A stretch of DNA of 64,000 bases, from positions 76,646,720 through 76,710,719 of the forward strand of contig NC_065921.1 of the NCBI RefSeq assembly GCF_024586455.1. The letters run 5' to 3'. The notes below the pieces were generated by a model. It did not search any database and was not told where the DNA came from. It saw only the letters and a list, made by a program, of their open reading frames with translations. Every line of letters begins with the position of its first letter. Position 1 is the stretch's first letter. The translations under genes were made by a program, and so were the position numbers. Of the stretch, positions 33,021 through 43,935 are shown piece by piece. This DNA comes from Bactrocera neohumeralis. Its lineage: Eukaryota > Arthropoda > Insecta > Diptera > Tephritidae.

Positions 33021-33529
33021 TCGAAATATTTTTGCTTCTCAGCTTTTAGTTGGTTTCCTTAAAGTCTTTAAGTACTGAAAAGAGAGACTAACTAGGATAC
33101 CCAAAAAAATTTATTTACCCAACGGATTTCACATTATCATTTCTACAATATTTCAACTTCAAAATATTAATTTCAAAGCTAGTAATTACGATCTCTAATT
33201 TTGTATAATGCGGAAAACTGAGGTTGTTTTTGATGTTAGGGAGCAAGCAGCTGTCATTACTTTTAAATCAGTTCTGTATAACATATTTCCTCTTGATAGC
33301 AAGCTTTGCATTGTTTATGGCTTCAAGAATCCTGATTCCTTACTATAAGTTCCTTACTTCTCATGTACTCGGGAATATGTACTAGGAAACTAGTTTTGCT
33401 CAACTCAGAACTCGCAAAAAGTCATTATTCTTTAGTTTCGTGTTCGTGTTTGTGATCTATGATTTGCTTCACTCGGTTTCCTGAAATATTCTGAGTGATT
33501 TTACGTTAAAACTTATTGATCTATCGAAT

Positions 33530-34110
33530 GAAAACGCAGCAATGTGTCTGTGAAAAAATTATTTATTTATTCATGAATATCTATTTTGTCCCCTTCAAAG
33601 TAATCCCCATGAGATATTGTACACTTGTGCCAACGGTTTTTCCAATCTTTGAAGCATTTCAAAAAATCATTTTTTTTTTATCTTCTTCAGCTCCTCCTTC
33701 GATGCCGTCTTTATCTCGTCAAGAGAAGCGTAACGTCGTCCTTTCATGGGCCTCTTCAGTTTAGGGAACAAGAAAAAGTCACAGGGGGCCAGAACTGGGA
33801 CATACGGTGGCTGCGGCATCATTAGTGTGTTGTTTTTGGCCAAAAAGTCGCGCACAAGCAACGATGTGGCTTGCAAAAGCCAATTTTTGTTCTTCCACAA
33901 ATCCGGGCGTTTCTGGCGGATTGCTTTGCGCAAATTGCGCATAACTTGCAGGTAATATTCCTTATTGACCGTTCTTCCCTTTGGCAAGAACTCATGATGC
34001 ACCACGCCCCTGCAATCGAAGAAAACTGTCAGCAAAACTTTCGCGATACTTTTTGAACACACCTCGTATGTTTGATTCGTTTGTTTCCCCTTGAAAGTTG
34101 GCAACTTGGT
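33530..34110 (-). mobile_element. Mariner transposase C-terminal half
   Basis: The minus frame 34104-33667 (145 codons) encodes VLLTVFFDCRGVVHHEFLPK, then GRTVNKEYYLQVMRNLR, RPDLWKNKNWLLQATSLLVR, PQPPYVPVLAPCDFFLFPKL and KRPMKGRRYASLDEIKT. The block WLLxxDNAPxH, with the second catalytic Asp, is deleted between WLL and TSLLVR. The N-terminal half is absent. The remaining part is close to intact, implying a fairly recent copy. Confidence 0.85.
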
Positions 34111-34520
34111 GAGTAGCGTTGTTACCGATAATATATTTTGTTTAGTTCACATTCTTATCGATAGTTTCATATTTCTTAACTTAGATAATTCAAAATCGAA
34201 AACTTTGGACTTGGAAGGTGTTTAGATCTACATATGTATATCATGTGATCTGCTTGAGTTCTAAAATGCATGAAATGAAATAGAAGGAGGTGTTCAAAAA
34301 TGAGATTTACCTGGAAGTCTTTGATATTAATACAAATACATAACAATAATAAAAAATTTACTCAAACATAATACTATTTAAATTCTCTAAACTAATTAAG
34401 CAGTACCTAAAGTTTTCCAAAACCTATTTCTTTAGGTGCAAACACATCTAAGGAAATTTTCGCTTACTGAATATTCAAGATATTAAAACAAACTGGATAC
34501 CCGAAACTACTGAAACACAA

Positions 34521-34672
34521 TATGTGACCTGGTCTACGGAAAGGGGGCTTATGTGTCAAAAAATCAATTTTCACTTTTTAGTTGATTCGGATGGAAGATG
34601 AAATGCTTTTTCACGTGATAGACTAAACTAGTTTTCGCACGTTAGCTCCCTTTTCGTAGACCAGGTCACATA
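34521..34672. mobile_element. Short TIR element (MITE), copy 2
   Basis: 152 bp. Left end TATGTGACCTGGTCTACG; the right end (34655-34672) is its reverse complement. TA flanks both sides of the TGTGACC...GGTCACA core. The reverse complement of its right 48 bp is identical to the left 48 bp of copy 1, so the two lie in opposite orientation. Interior partly different from copy 1. Confidence 0.85.
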
Positions 34673-34779
34673 TATGAAAAATAAATAGAAAGTAATAAGG
34701 ATCGCAAGAGGTTTCGGTATCTATTATATGTCAGGACTTCAAAAAAGAGTTTCAAAACGGCAATTTAATATTTTTGGAT

Positions 34780-35190
34780 ACCAATAGACTTTTTTAGAAA
34801 ACGAATACAGTGGGAAGTGCGTCGAATTCGAACAATGTGATCTAGTTGCTGTCTCTTAATTCGCTGAACTATGTCAATGCCGTCGTATATCTCGTACAGT
34901 TCATCGTTCCATCGACTGCGATATTCGCCATTGCCAATGCGCAAAGGATGCGCATAAATTCTCCGCAAAACTCTCGAAAACTCGTAACGCTGACTCATCA
35001 AATGTTGTCATCGTTCATGCCTCTGCATCGTATAGCAGGACGGGGATGATGAGCGGCTTGTGGAATTTGAGCTTTGTTCGTCGAGAGAGGACTTTACCTC
35101 TCAATGCCTACTTAGTCCGCAGTAGCACCTGTTGGCAAGAGATACTCTGACATTGTTGTTGGTGTTAATACTGCTTGGACGGCAATCCAT
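34780..35190 (-). mobile_element. LINE C-terminal fragment (RTE-like family)
   Basis: The minus strand encodes EFSRVLRRIYAHPLRIGNGE, YRSRWNDELYEIYDGIDIVQ and RIKRQQL, matching the 8.99-9.6 kb element. Upstream minus-strand text up to 35190 matches the segment before LLYG. Frames broken. Confidence 0.75.
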
Positions 35191-36478
35191 CGGGCACTAT
35201 CCGGGAATATATTTAGTATATGGGGATTGTCTTAATACTCGTTTATGTGACATATTTACATTAATTATATATCTTCTTTGTGGAATGTCATAGAGATCAC
35301 AACACTTAAAAAAATTGAATGCAACACCATTAACCAATTATTTTGGGGCTGTTATTTTCCATTATTTCCTGTACTTTTTTTCTAACTATTACGAGCTTTT
35401 AATTTCGTGTCAATTTTCTTAAACAACGTGGCCTTCAGCAGTCAAAACCGAAAGTTTGAAAAGTATTGCGTTTAACAACATACAACCATGCAAGTGATAA
35501 ACTCCAACAAAGCGGCAATAAGCAACAGTTAAAGCAACAACACAACAATACACAGACAACACAAAGCAACAAAGCAACAATAAACAAAATCCAGTTGCTG
35601 ACTTTGCGGATTTTTTGTGTCAAATTTTGCGTTGAGAAATTCCAAAAAAATCTGATGTTCGTTTGCCTTCAAAAAGCGTGCGATGCGACGCTCGATTTCT
35701 TAGGAGTTTCAGCCGCGCTGAGGGCGCTAATTTAGCATATGTAAATGTATAACTCATATGTATTAGTTGTATTTGTATTTTTGGGCTTTATATTTCAAAT
35801 ATTAATAGGTTACATTTTGGCTTTAGAGATTTTTGCAGCCATTCTTACGCCAGCCTTGACTGTGACACATTCAGTTGCGCGAATTGGTAACTAAAATGGC
35901 GCTAATTGGGTTAATGACATGCGTCCAATCGAAAGCGCAACCATAAAACAGGTGATGTGAGCAGATATTTCATGACTATCTATGTATGTATATACATGGT
36001 ATTTTAGATAGGCTTACAATCTTGCAAATTTTTTTGAAATGATTATTTTTTGGGTTTTTTGCCAAATTTCTTAATTAGCTTGGACTCGTTTTCGCTTCGG
36101 AAGTTGGGTTTGCGGCGTTTTAAGTTAGTTATTACTAACTTATATATTATATTATTATTTATATGATAGATATATTTGAACCTATATGCATGTAAGTTTG
36201 TATGTATGTTGCTAAGGCCAAGATTTCTTTAACATGTGACCAAATTTGTATAATTTTGCATGCCAAATTTGATTTTAATGAAGCGAAACTTTGGTTTGGC
36301 ATTCATTAGCTTGCGTTTGGATGGTTGCAAACTCTATATTGATAAATTAACATGTTGTTCATACTTGTCTTTAAATTACAATACCATCTGCATGCCAACC
36401 AAAATAACAAGAAGAAGCGTTGACTTCGCTGGCATCGAAGAAGCTCACAAATACAAAAGATTCCTTACAAGAACTTGA
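35191..36478. other. Intergenic stretch with CAA-rich segment
   Basis: No gene recognised. 35490-35590 is rich in CAACAA phrases, common in fly non-coding and UTR DNA. Open frames here are composition effects. Confidence 0.4.
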
Positions 36479-37380
36479 TTTTGATCGCTCTATGTATGAC
36501 AGCTATATGCTATAGTGGCCCGATCTGAACAATCTATGTCAATAATGTACCGTTATTTTAAACAGTTATCCGTGCCAAATTTCATGTCGATATCTCATCT
36601 AATAAGAGAGTTTCCGATACAAGACTGCAAATTTGATCGTTCAGTTTGTATGACAGCTATATGCAATAGTGGTCCGATCTGAACAATTTTTAAGGAGAAC
36701 ATCCCGTTGCTTTAAACAATAAAACGTGCTTAATTTCATGTCGATATCTCATTGAATTAAAAAGTTTGCCATGCAAGTATATAATTTTGATCATTCAGTT
36801 TGTATGACAGCTATATGCTATAGTGGTCCGATCTAAACAATTTTTTCGGAAAATGTACGATTGCTTTAAACAATAATCCGTGCCAAATTTCATGTCGATA
36901 TCTCATCGAATTAAAAAGTTTGCCATGCAAGTATTAATTTTGATCATTCAGTTTGTATGACAGCTATATGCTATAGTAGTCCGATCTGAACAATTTTTTC
37001 AGAAAATGTACGATTGCTTTAAACAATAATCCGTGCCAAATTTCATGTCGATATCTCATCGAATTAAAAAGTTTGCCATGCAAGTATATAATTTTGATCG
37101 TACAGTTTGTATGACAGCTATATGCTATAGTAGTCCGAACTGAACAATTTCTTCGGAGACATCATCGCTGCTTCATGGAATTAGCTGTGCCAAATCCTAT
37201 GAAGATATCTCGTCATATTAAACAGTTTTCCATACAAGGTCATGATTCACTTTGTTTGGCAGCTATATGCTATAGTGGTCCGATATCTGTGATTCTGACA
37301 AAAGAACAGCTCATTGGTGAGAAAAGCATGTGTGCAAGATATTCAGGTCGATATCTTAAAAACTAAGAGACTAATTCGCA
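36479..37380 (-). repeat. 154-bp tandem array, six units
   Basis: The core AGCTATATGC starts at 36501, 36655, 36809, 36962, 37116 and 37261 (spacing 154, 154, 153, 154, 145). Each unit has TTTGTATGACAGCTATATGC, TATAGTGGTCCGATCTGAAC, TTTCATGTCGATATCTCAT and AAAAAGTTTGCCATGCAAGT phrases. Units 3-5 are most alike; the ends are more diverged. The unit is the reverse complement of that in the dispersed repeats at 20.1, 28.1-28.5 and 47.8 kb. No protein is encoded. Confidence 0.9.
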
Positions 37381-38040
37381 TATACACAGACAGACGGCTA
37401 TGGTTAAAGCGACTCAACTCATCAAGCTGATCATTGTATGGCTTATTACACATATGTAGTCTACAAATATTGAACTTGCTTTTACAAATTTGTCCAGTTA
37501 AGTTTGCCCTCAAAGCTCAATTAATTATTTGTGGGCATATTATTAGACGTGCTTAATATGTACTCAGTTTCATTGACGACTAAATCAAATGTGCGTGGAT
37601 TTTCAAATAGCTCTACTGTACATTTATGTTTACATATTTACATTAATAAGCGACGCATATGAACAGATAATACAAATTTACATACATAATTAGCTATAAG
37701 CATAGATATGTTATACAAATGTACTCGTATAAGTATTAGCTAGTTTTTGTAGACGCCTCTCCAATTATTAGCGATTACTTATGCAATTGCTCGTAAACAA
37801 TTAGGTTTTTAATAATTAAACAATTTGCTAATAGTAAATTTGTTTTTTAATAATTAAAATATATGCCTTAAAACAGTTCTTAATGCCTTAATGTTATCTT
37901 TTTTTTAAAGAACGCTCTTTTCAAACCTAAAACGGATAATTTATCGCCGTAACGTTGGTAACTGTATGGAAATTTGTTAAGGTTGGCAACTCTATTCCAA
38001 CTTGTGTCAAGTCTGTGGCATTATATGATGTTCTGTTCCT
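37381..38040. other. Intergenic stretch
   Basis: The first 60 bp continue the dispersed repeat (AGACAGACGGCTATGGTTAA, then AGCTGATCATTGTATGGC). The remainder is AT-rich without recognisable content. Confidence 0.45.
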
Positions 38041-38995
38041 CATAGTTTTATATAGATTTGGTAACCCTAGTGCTAGAATCTGGCAACACACAACTTTATC
38101 ATAAAGTTTGACATTTTTGATGTCATACATACTCAGAACGTTTTGATATACGCGAGCTACTTCGGTTGTTTACATTAACTTGAAATATTCATCTCAATTA
38201 AATTGTGAACATTTTCGTGCGATTATTTTTTATAATCTTCGCATGAATTATGTCAGCAACAGTGCATTGATGGATTTAATTAAATTTTTGACGATGAAGC
38301 TCCATCAAAGACCAGTGTTTATCGATGATACTATAGTGAGTTCAAACTAGATCGAAGATCACTTCAACACGAATTTCATAAAGATTTTTCACGTTCAGGA
38401 CAGTTATCAACAACAACTGATGATGAACACGGCAATAAAATAAAGAAATTGGTGCTTCAGAATCGACGATTAATAAGCAGAGATCTTACTGGCATGATTG
38501 GAATATCGGAGGGATCAGGCAAAATCATTCTGAAAGATCATTTGGGCCTAGGAAATGTGAAAGCACGATTGGTTTCAAAATCATGAAGTTTTTTCAAAAA
38601 CAGCGTCGTATTAACAGATGTGAATTAATGCTTTCCGTCTACCATGATGTTATGAAACGTATTATTACTGGCGATGAGTCTTGGATCTGTGCTTATGACT
38701 CGGAATTAGACGATCAATCGACCGAATATCGTTGCAAAGTTACCACGAATTTCAAATTTCTTCCGAACAATTTGAGTGTTATGAGTCATCTGTGCGAAGC
38801 TATTAGTAAAAGAAGGTCGGAATTATGGGGCGATAACTCTTGGTTTCTGCACCAATACTGTATTGATTATTCGTGAAATTTTCCACCAATATCGCGCCGC
38901 AACCACCGTATTCGCCTTATTTAGCTTCGTGTGACTTTTGGCTATTAACAACAGCCGACTGTATGGGTGTTTCCAGATGAGCCAAAATCCACGAA
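38040..38995 (+). mobile_element. Mariner-like remnant, long but broken
   Basis: In order: a 5' non-coding end shared with 32.9-33.0 kb; an N-terminal region with stops (GRPSTST-like at about 38400); NRRLISRDLTGMIGIS around 38465-38510; a KRIITGDESWICAYDSE block with the first catalytic Asp (about 38655-38700); an internally deleted stretch; and PQPPYSPYLASCDFWL (about 38895-38940) with the third Asp region. Many frameshifts. Related to the lineage at 33.5-34.1 kb. Confidence 0.75.
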
Positions 38996-39039
38996 AGTTG
39001 TTCACGGTCGAAGCTCTTGCAAGCTTCTCAATGGTACAT

Positions 39040-39440
39040 AAACATTAGTTTACCAATTGTCTTCCAAGCACCGAGCTTCTTTATTGGCTGAAACAACTGC
39101 ATTTTTGAGCACTCAAAACATTGATTTGATGAGTCATTCACCATATAGTCCTGCCATGGCACCGAATAGCTTCCTTTTATTTCCATACGTAAAAAAAATA
39201 CTCAGAGGTCAATGTTTTACGACAACTGAAGAGGCGATTAATATCGATGTTTTGGAGATACCACGATCAGAATGGCAAAAGTACTTTGGCAACTGGTTCA
39301 AACGCAAAAGTATGTTTTAAGTTTTATTAGATCATTTTAAAAAAATGTGGCGATTTTCAATTATTAATAATTGTTTTATTTACATATAAAAGAAAACCCT
39401 TGTATGACAGTTTTGCAATGCATTAATTGCCTTCCTAAAA
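39040..39440 (+). mobile_element. Mariner C-terminal fragment, second lineage
   Basis: The plus frame 39057-39320 encodes HSPYSPAMAPNSFLLFPYVK (third catalytic Asp changed to Ser in the APNDF-type box), then LRGQCFTTTEEAI and EIPRSEWQKYFGNWFKR, a typical mariner C-terminus. It lies next to, but is distinct from, the preceding remnant. 3' non-coding end to about 39440. Confidence 0.78.
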
Positions 39441-39477
39441 AACTTGCTCTATGCCGGTCATCTTTCAACACCCTTGT

Positions 39478-39828
39478 AGTAATGATAACGTTGTAAAAGT
39501 TAAAGAAACAGTGGTTGAAAACCGTCTTGTTGGCATCAGAGAGTTAGCAGAGCATCTCAACAACTTTTATGTGTAAGCTCAAAGAATTTTGTTTAATGTT
39601 TTGGCTAGGAAGACTGTGAATGCCAGAGTCGTAACAAAAAATCTGAATCTTGCCAAAAATGAAATCGAGTAGAGGTAGCAGCAGAGATGCCTGACAACGT
39701 CACTGAGATCGCTACTTCATGAAACGCGTCTTTACTGGTGACGAGGTTGGGATTTAGGAATGTGATGTCGAAACTGTCCACTAAATCTAGCGACGGCGCA
39801 CCAAAAATTAACCTAAGCCAAAAAAAAA
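39478..39828 (+). mobile_element. Mariner N-terminal fragment
   Basis: The plus strand encodes VVKVKETVVENRLVGIRELA and EHLNNFYV, the helix-turn-helix region. After stops and shifts come VNARVVTKNLN and a degenerate RVFTGDEVGI block around the first catalytic Asp. It ends abruptly at the TIR element beginning at 39829, which may have inserted there. Confidence 0.68.
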
Positions 39829-40925
39829 ACAAGTAAGGAAGGGCTAAGTTCGGGTGTCACCGAACATTTTATACTCTCGCATGGTAAAGTGATAATCGAG
39901 ATTTCATAATACGTCATTTACATATTTTTCAAATACCGTATTTTTGTAAAGTTTTATTCCGCTATCATCATTGGTTCCTAATGTTTACACTCGTATTATA
40001 CAGAGCAGGCATCAGATGGAATTCAAAATAGCTTTATATTCGAAGAAGGCGTGGTTGTGAACCGATTTCACCCATATTTCGTACATGTCATCAGGGTGTT
40101 AAGAAAATATTATATACCGAATTTCATTGAAATCGGTCTAGTAGCTTCTGAGATTTGGTTCTTGGTCCATAAGTGGGCGGCGCCACGCCCATTTTCAATT
40201 TTTAAAAAAAGCCTGGGTGCAGCCACTTCTTCCGTAAAATTTAGTGTTTCTGACGTTTTTTGTTAGTCGGTTAACGCACTTTTAGTGATTTTGAACATAA
40301 CCTTTGTATGGGAGGTGGGCGTGGTTATTATCCGATTTCTTCCATTTTTGAACTGTATATGGAAATACCTGAAGAAAACGACTGTGTAGAGTTTGGTTGA
40401 CATAGCTATAGTAGTTTCCGAGATATGTACAAAAAACTTAGTAGGGGGCGGGGCCACGCCCACTTTTCCAAAACAATTGCGTCCAAATATGCCCCTCCCT
40501 AATGCGATCCTTTGTGCCAAATTTCACTTTTATATCTTTATTTATGGCTTAGTTATGACACTTTATAGGTTTTCGGTTTCCACCATTTTGTGGGCGTGGC
40601 AGTTGGCCGATTTTGCCCATCTTCGAACTTAACCTTCTTATGAAGCCAAGGAATACGTGTACCAAGTTTCATCATGATATCTCAATTTTTACTCAAGTTA
40701 CAGCTTGCGGACGGACGGACGGACGGACAGACGGACGGACAGACTGACGGACAGACGGACGGACGGACAGACAGACATCCGGATTTCGACTCTACTCGTC
40801 ACCCTGATCACTTTGGTATATATAACCCTATATCTGACTCTTTTAGTTTTAGGACTTACAAACAACCGTTATGTGAACAAAACTATAATACTCTCGTTAG
40901 CAACATTGTTGCGAGAGTATAAAAA
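39829..40925 (+). mobile_element. TIR element (ATACTCTCGC ends), copy C
   Basis: The fullest copy, about 1.1 kb. Starts ACAAGTAAGGAAGGGCTAAG, TTCGGGTGTCACCGAACATT and TTATACTCTCGCATGG. The middle has GGGGGCGGGGCCACGCCCAC and TTTTGTGGGCGTGGCAGTTG. A GGAC minisatellite lies at about 40708-40780. It ends TTGTTGCGAGAGTATAAAA. Internal frames of up to 87 codons read the minisatellite as DGRTDGQTD repeats and are not genes. No transposase. Confidence 0.82.
40708..40780. repeat. GGAC/GACG minisatellite
   Basis: About 18 tandem tetramers of GGAC with some GACA variants. The same tetramer, as GTCC, occurs in copy A (25921-25949) and in the unrelated dispersed repeats at about 0.98, 19.98 and 28.05 kb. 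Confidence 0.88.
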
Positions 40926-41890
40926 CATCGCTGTAGGCACTGAAGGCCATACCAACCGAAGTTTTTGACTGTAAAAAAATGGGATTAGGCTCAGAAGCCT
41001 ATTTTGAAGAGATTAATACAGATTTACATATTAAAATATGTGGATCTTTTTTCGTCGGGGTCAAATATAATCAGATGGGAAATTTTTTAAAATCTTCGAA
41101 GTTATTAAAACAAACAAGTTCATTACTCATTAATAATTTGCAATTTGAAGACTGCATTGATTGCTTCGTCATGAATTTTTCTGCAAATATTTAGCACAGA
41201 CTTTTTGCAACATTTGCACATACTCTATATATAATATATTTACATACATATGTTCTATGCATAACCTAGTTCTGGGTCAGACTCTTCGAAACGTGTGTGT
41301 TGTGCAGTTGTTCACCATTTTGTAATTATTATTTCTTATACTTTATTCTTCACTTTTAATTTTTAATTTCTATGATTTTTTTGTATTTTTGTATTATCTA
41401 CGCATATTATTCGCACCTTATTGTAATTTAAATTGACTTTGCTAATTTTAGTTTTATTTTTTTTTATTCGTTTACACGCGCAGCATTTCTAAGTAACCAC
41501 AACAAAAACACGTCGGCAAGCTGTGATTAAATTTTCGCTGCTAGGCATGTGGAAATTTAATTAAAGAAATATGCATAATGGCTTATTGACCGAAGTTTTC
41601 AAAATTTCGTAATAATTAATTGATGCGGTGTTGGTAATACTATAATTGGTTTGAATGGTTTTATAATTGTGGTAGTGAGAATATTTGCGTAAAAGTTTGC
41701 AGCAAGAATATTACAGTACACAGTCCACAATAAGATATTTATAAGCTTCAGCAGTATGATTAGAAACTTTGTAGTATATATGTATAAGTAAACTTTACCG
41801 AATACTTCTGTACGGATTATAAAATAGAATAGACAATTCATTTTTTCGAATCAAACAAATATCCGGTACGGATAGAATCATTTCAACAGT
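40926..41890. other. Intergenic stretch
   Basis: No gene or repeat family recognised. AT-rich from 41200 onward. Confidence 0.4.
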
Positions 41891-41899
41891 GCTGCAAAA

Positions 41900-43140
41900 T
41901 GCGCTTTGTTTATCCGATGCCTGAAGTTTAGCTAAGTGCTGGACTCATGAAGAAAAGCTAGAGTCATACTCAAGGACGTACGAGTAGAAACAACCTACTA
42001 CTTGATGGGCCTATTCTCTAAATCTAAATTTAACTTCCTTCCTGCTGAAACCGTTAGAGAAAATCTCCTTAAAGCTTGTCCAAAGCGCAACACGCATACA
42101 CAACAGTCTGATCAGTAAACCATAGACTCTGTTCTGTATATTACCGGGTCAATAGGTGTTCATACTGCTGTACAAAGTTGGAACAGTAGCCTCTTGATCT
42201 CGATAACCAAAAAAAAAACACCAGACACACGACACGAGCCTTTTTTGAACATTTGTAGAGACACTTCGGGGGATGGACATAGGGACACTAGTGGTGAATA
42301 AACTGTTAAGGAACTTAGATGGCAAAGCCTTTAAGATGGTGTCATATGCAGACAATATTACCATCTTTATAACGGGAAGGTGTCTATATACCACTAGCTG
42401 TATTACGAACACCACTCTCAATATAGTCAAAAATTGAGTATCGCAAGTGGGTCTGGGCTTGAATCCGGAGAAAATTGGTCTCCTTGTGTTCAAAAGATAC
42501 GAATACGAAATATACGAATCACTTCATGGATGTTCACTTCGAGAAATGGGACACAACTTTCTTTCAAGGATCGCACCAGCCGCTTGTTCCTTTCGACATT
42601 TTCTAAGTTCTCGATATTTTATACCGATAAGAGATTCAATCGGACGAGAGGAGACTACCTATTTATTTACCTAGGCATCTAAAGTAGATTACGGAGAAGA
42701 AGCCGAGGTATACTTCAATGATATTGACATCTCCCTCTCTTTTTTCGGTTACGAAGTTCAGCCAGCATTTTTCAAACAGAAGTACTAGGTATAAAAAAAG
42801 GTGTGTGGAGCTCAATTGATTAATAACGGGAGCATAGCCAAGCGGCACTGCTGTCCTTTCAACGCCACAGATTAATTCCAGCGTAGTCAACAATTGCAGA
42901 AGGTTTTAAGCTCACTTTCAGGTGAACTCCATAATTTGGGTTCCCTGTCACAAGAACGTTTTGGACAACGCAAAGCAGATGAGTCATCAAAACAAACACG
43001 TCTCTTTAGAGGAATACCAGGCGACTTTAATATCAGACCCGCTGGAAACCAACAAAAGAGAGCTTTATATGCATTTTGCGCAGAACCGATTCAAATCAAT
43101 AACAAACAGCATATAACGAAGCAGAGATGACCAAGAACTT
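41900..43140 (+). mobile_element. Degenerate I/Jockey-like LINE
   Basis: The plus strand shows, with stops, a reverse-transcriptase segment LVVNKLLRNLDGKAFKM then VSYADNITIF (42280-42370), where the YADD box reads YADN; then VGLGLNPEKIGLLVFKR (42450-42495); then an RNase H block SIIWVPCHKNVLDN (42925-42966). Two catalytic sites are altered. Related RNase H pieces, inverted, lie at 61.96 and 62.2 kb. Confidence 0.72.
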
Positions 43141-43177
43141 ATTAAATAGATCCAGAAATAGTAATCCATACACAGAC

Positions 43178-43310
43178 TTCTTCTTCCGAGTTTACAACAG
43201 CGCACTAGTCGTTCTTCCTTTTCACTTTTTGGCGCCAATTGGAGATTCCAAGCGAAGCCAGGTCCTTCTCCACCTGGTCTTTCCAGCGGTGTGAATGTCC
43301 TCCTCCAGAA
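43178..43310 (-). mobile_element. LINE 3' terminal scrap (RTE-like family)
   Basis: Reverse complement of the last about 130 bp before the GAA-type tail of the 8.99-9.74 kb element (TTCTTCTTC, AACAGCGCACTAGTCGTTCT, CCAATTGGAGATTCCAAGCG, TCCTTCTCCACCTGGTC). It is cut off at 43310 by the next mariner remnant. Confidence 0.72.
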
Positions 43311-43935
43311 CGCAGTGAAGAGGGTTCACGAAGGCCGTGGAGAGTCTATTTGGCGCCGTCCGCAGTAACTCGGACCGACGTATGGAACGACTTGCCGAAT
43401 TTTATGTCGAGACCTTAAATTGAAAGCATACAAAATACAGCTTGTGCAAGAAGTAAAGCCGCTCGACAAAGCGACATTATTTCGCTCGGCAATGAGGCCC
43501 ATTTCTTGCTCAATGGGCAATGTTATTCAAGCAAAATTGCCGCATTTGGGTCGAAGAGCAACTCGAAAAGATTCTAGAGCTACCATTTCATCCAGAAATA
43601 TAACGTTTTGATGTGGTTTGGTGGGCCAGTGGAATCATCGGTCTATATTTCTTCAAAAATGAGCGTTATGCCGCCATGATGACCGACTATTTGATGCCTG
43701 TCTAAAGTCTATGCGGACAATCCCGCTTCGATTTAGGATTTGGAGCAAAACATCATGCGTATCATTTGCCAGTTTCCAGTTGAAATGATCGAACGAGTCA
43801 TCGAAAATTGAAATCAACGGATAGGCCATCTGAGACGAAGCCGTGGCCAAAATTTGAAAGAGATAATCTTCATAAAATAAATGCCAAAGAATGTTCCTTA
43901 GAATGATAATAAACATTCCCCATTAAATTTGAAGT
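43310..43935 (+). mobile_element. Mariner-like remnant
   Basis: Same family as 4.94-5.95 and 9.77-10.59 kb. Starts at an equivalent of CGCAGTGAAGA...TTCACGAAGGCCGTGGAG and retains segments up to a C-terminal block equivalent to VIENWNQRIGHLRRS. Ends AAACATTCCCCATTAAATTT. A central part is deleted near 43700; multiple stops. Confidence 0.7.

Noticed and set aside
36479..37380. Regular array considered as CRISPR
   Set aside because: The whole 154-bp unit repeats, with no short repeat/unique spacer pattern, in an evident animal genome.
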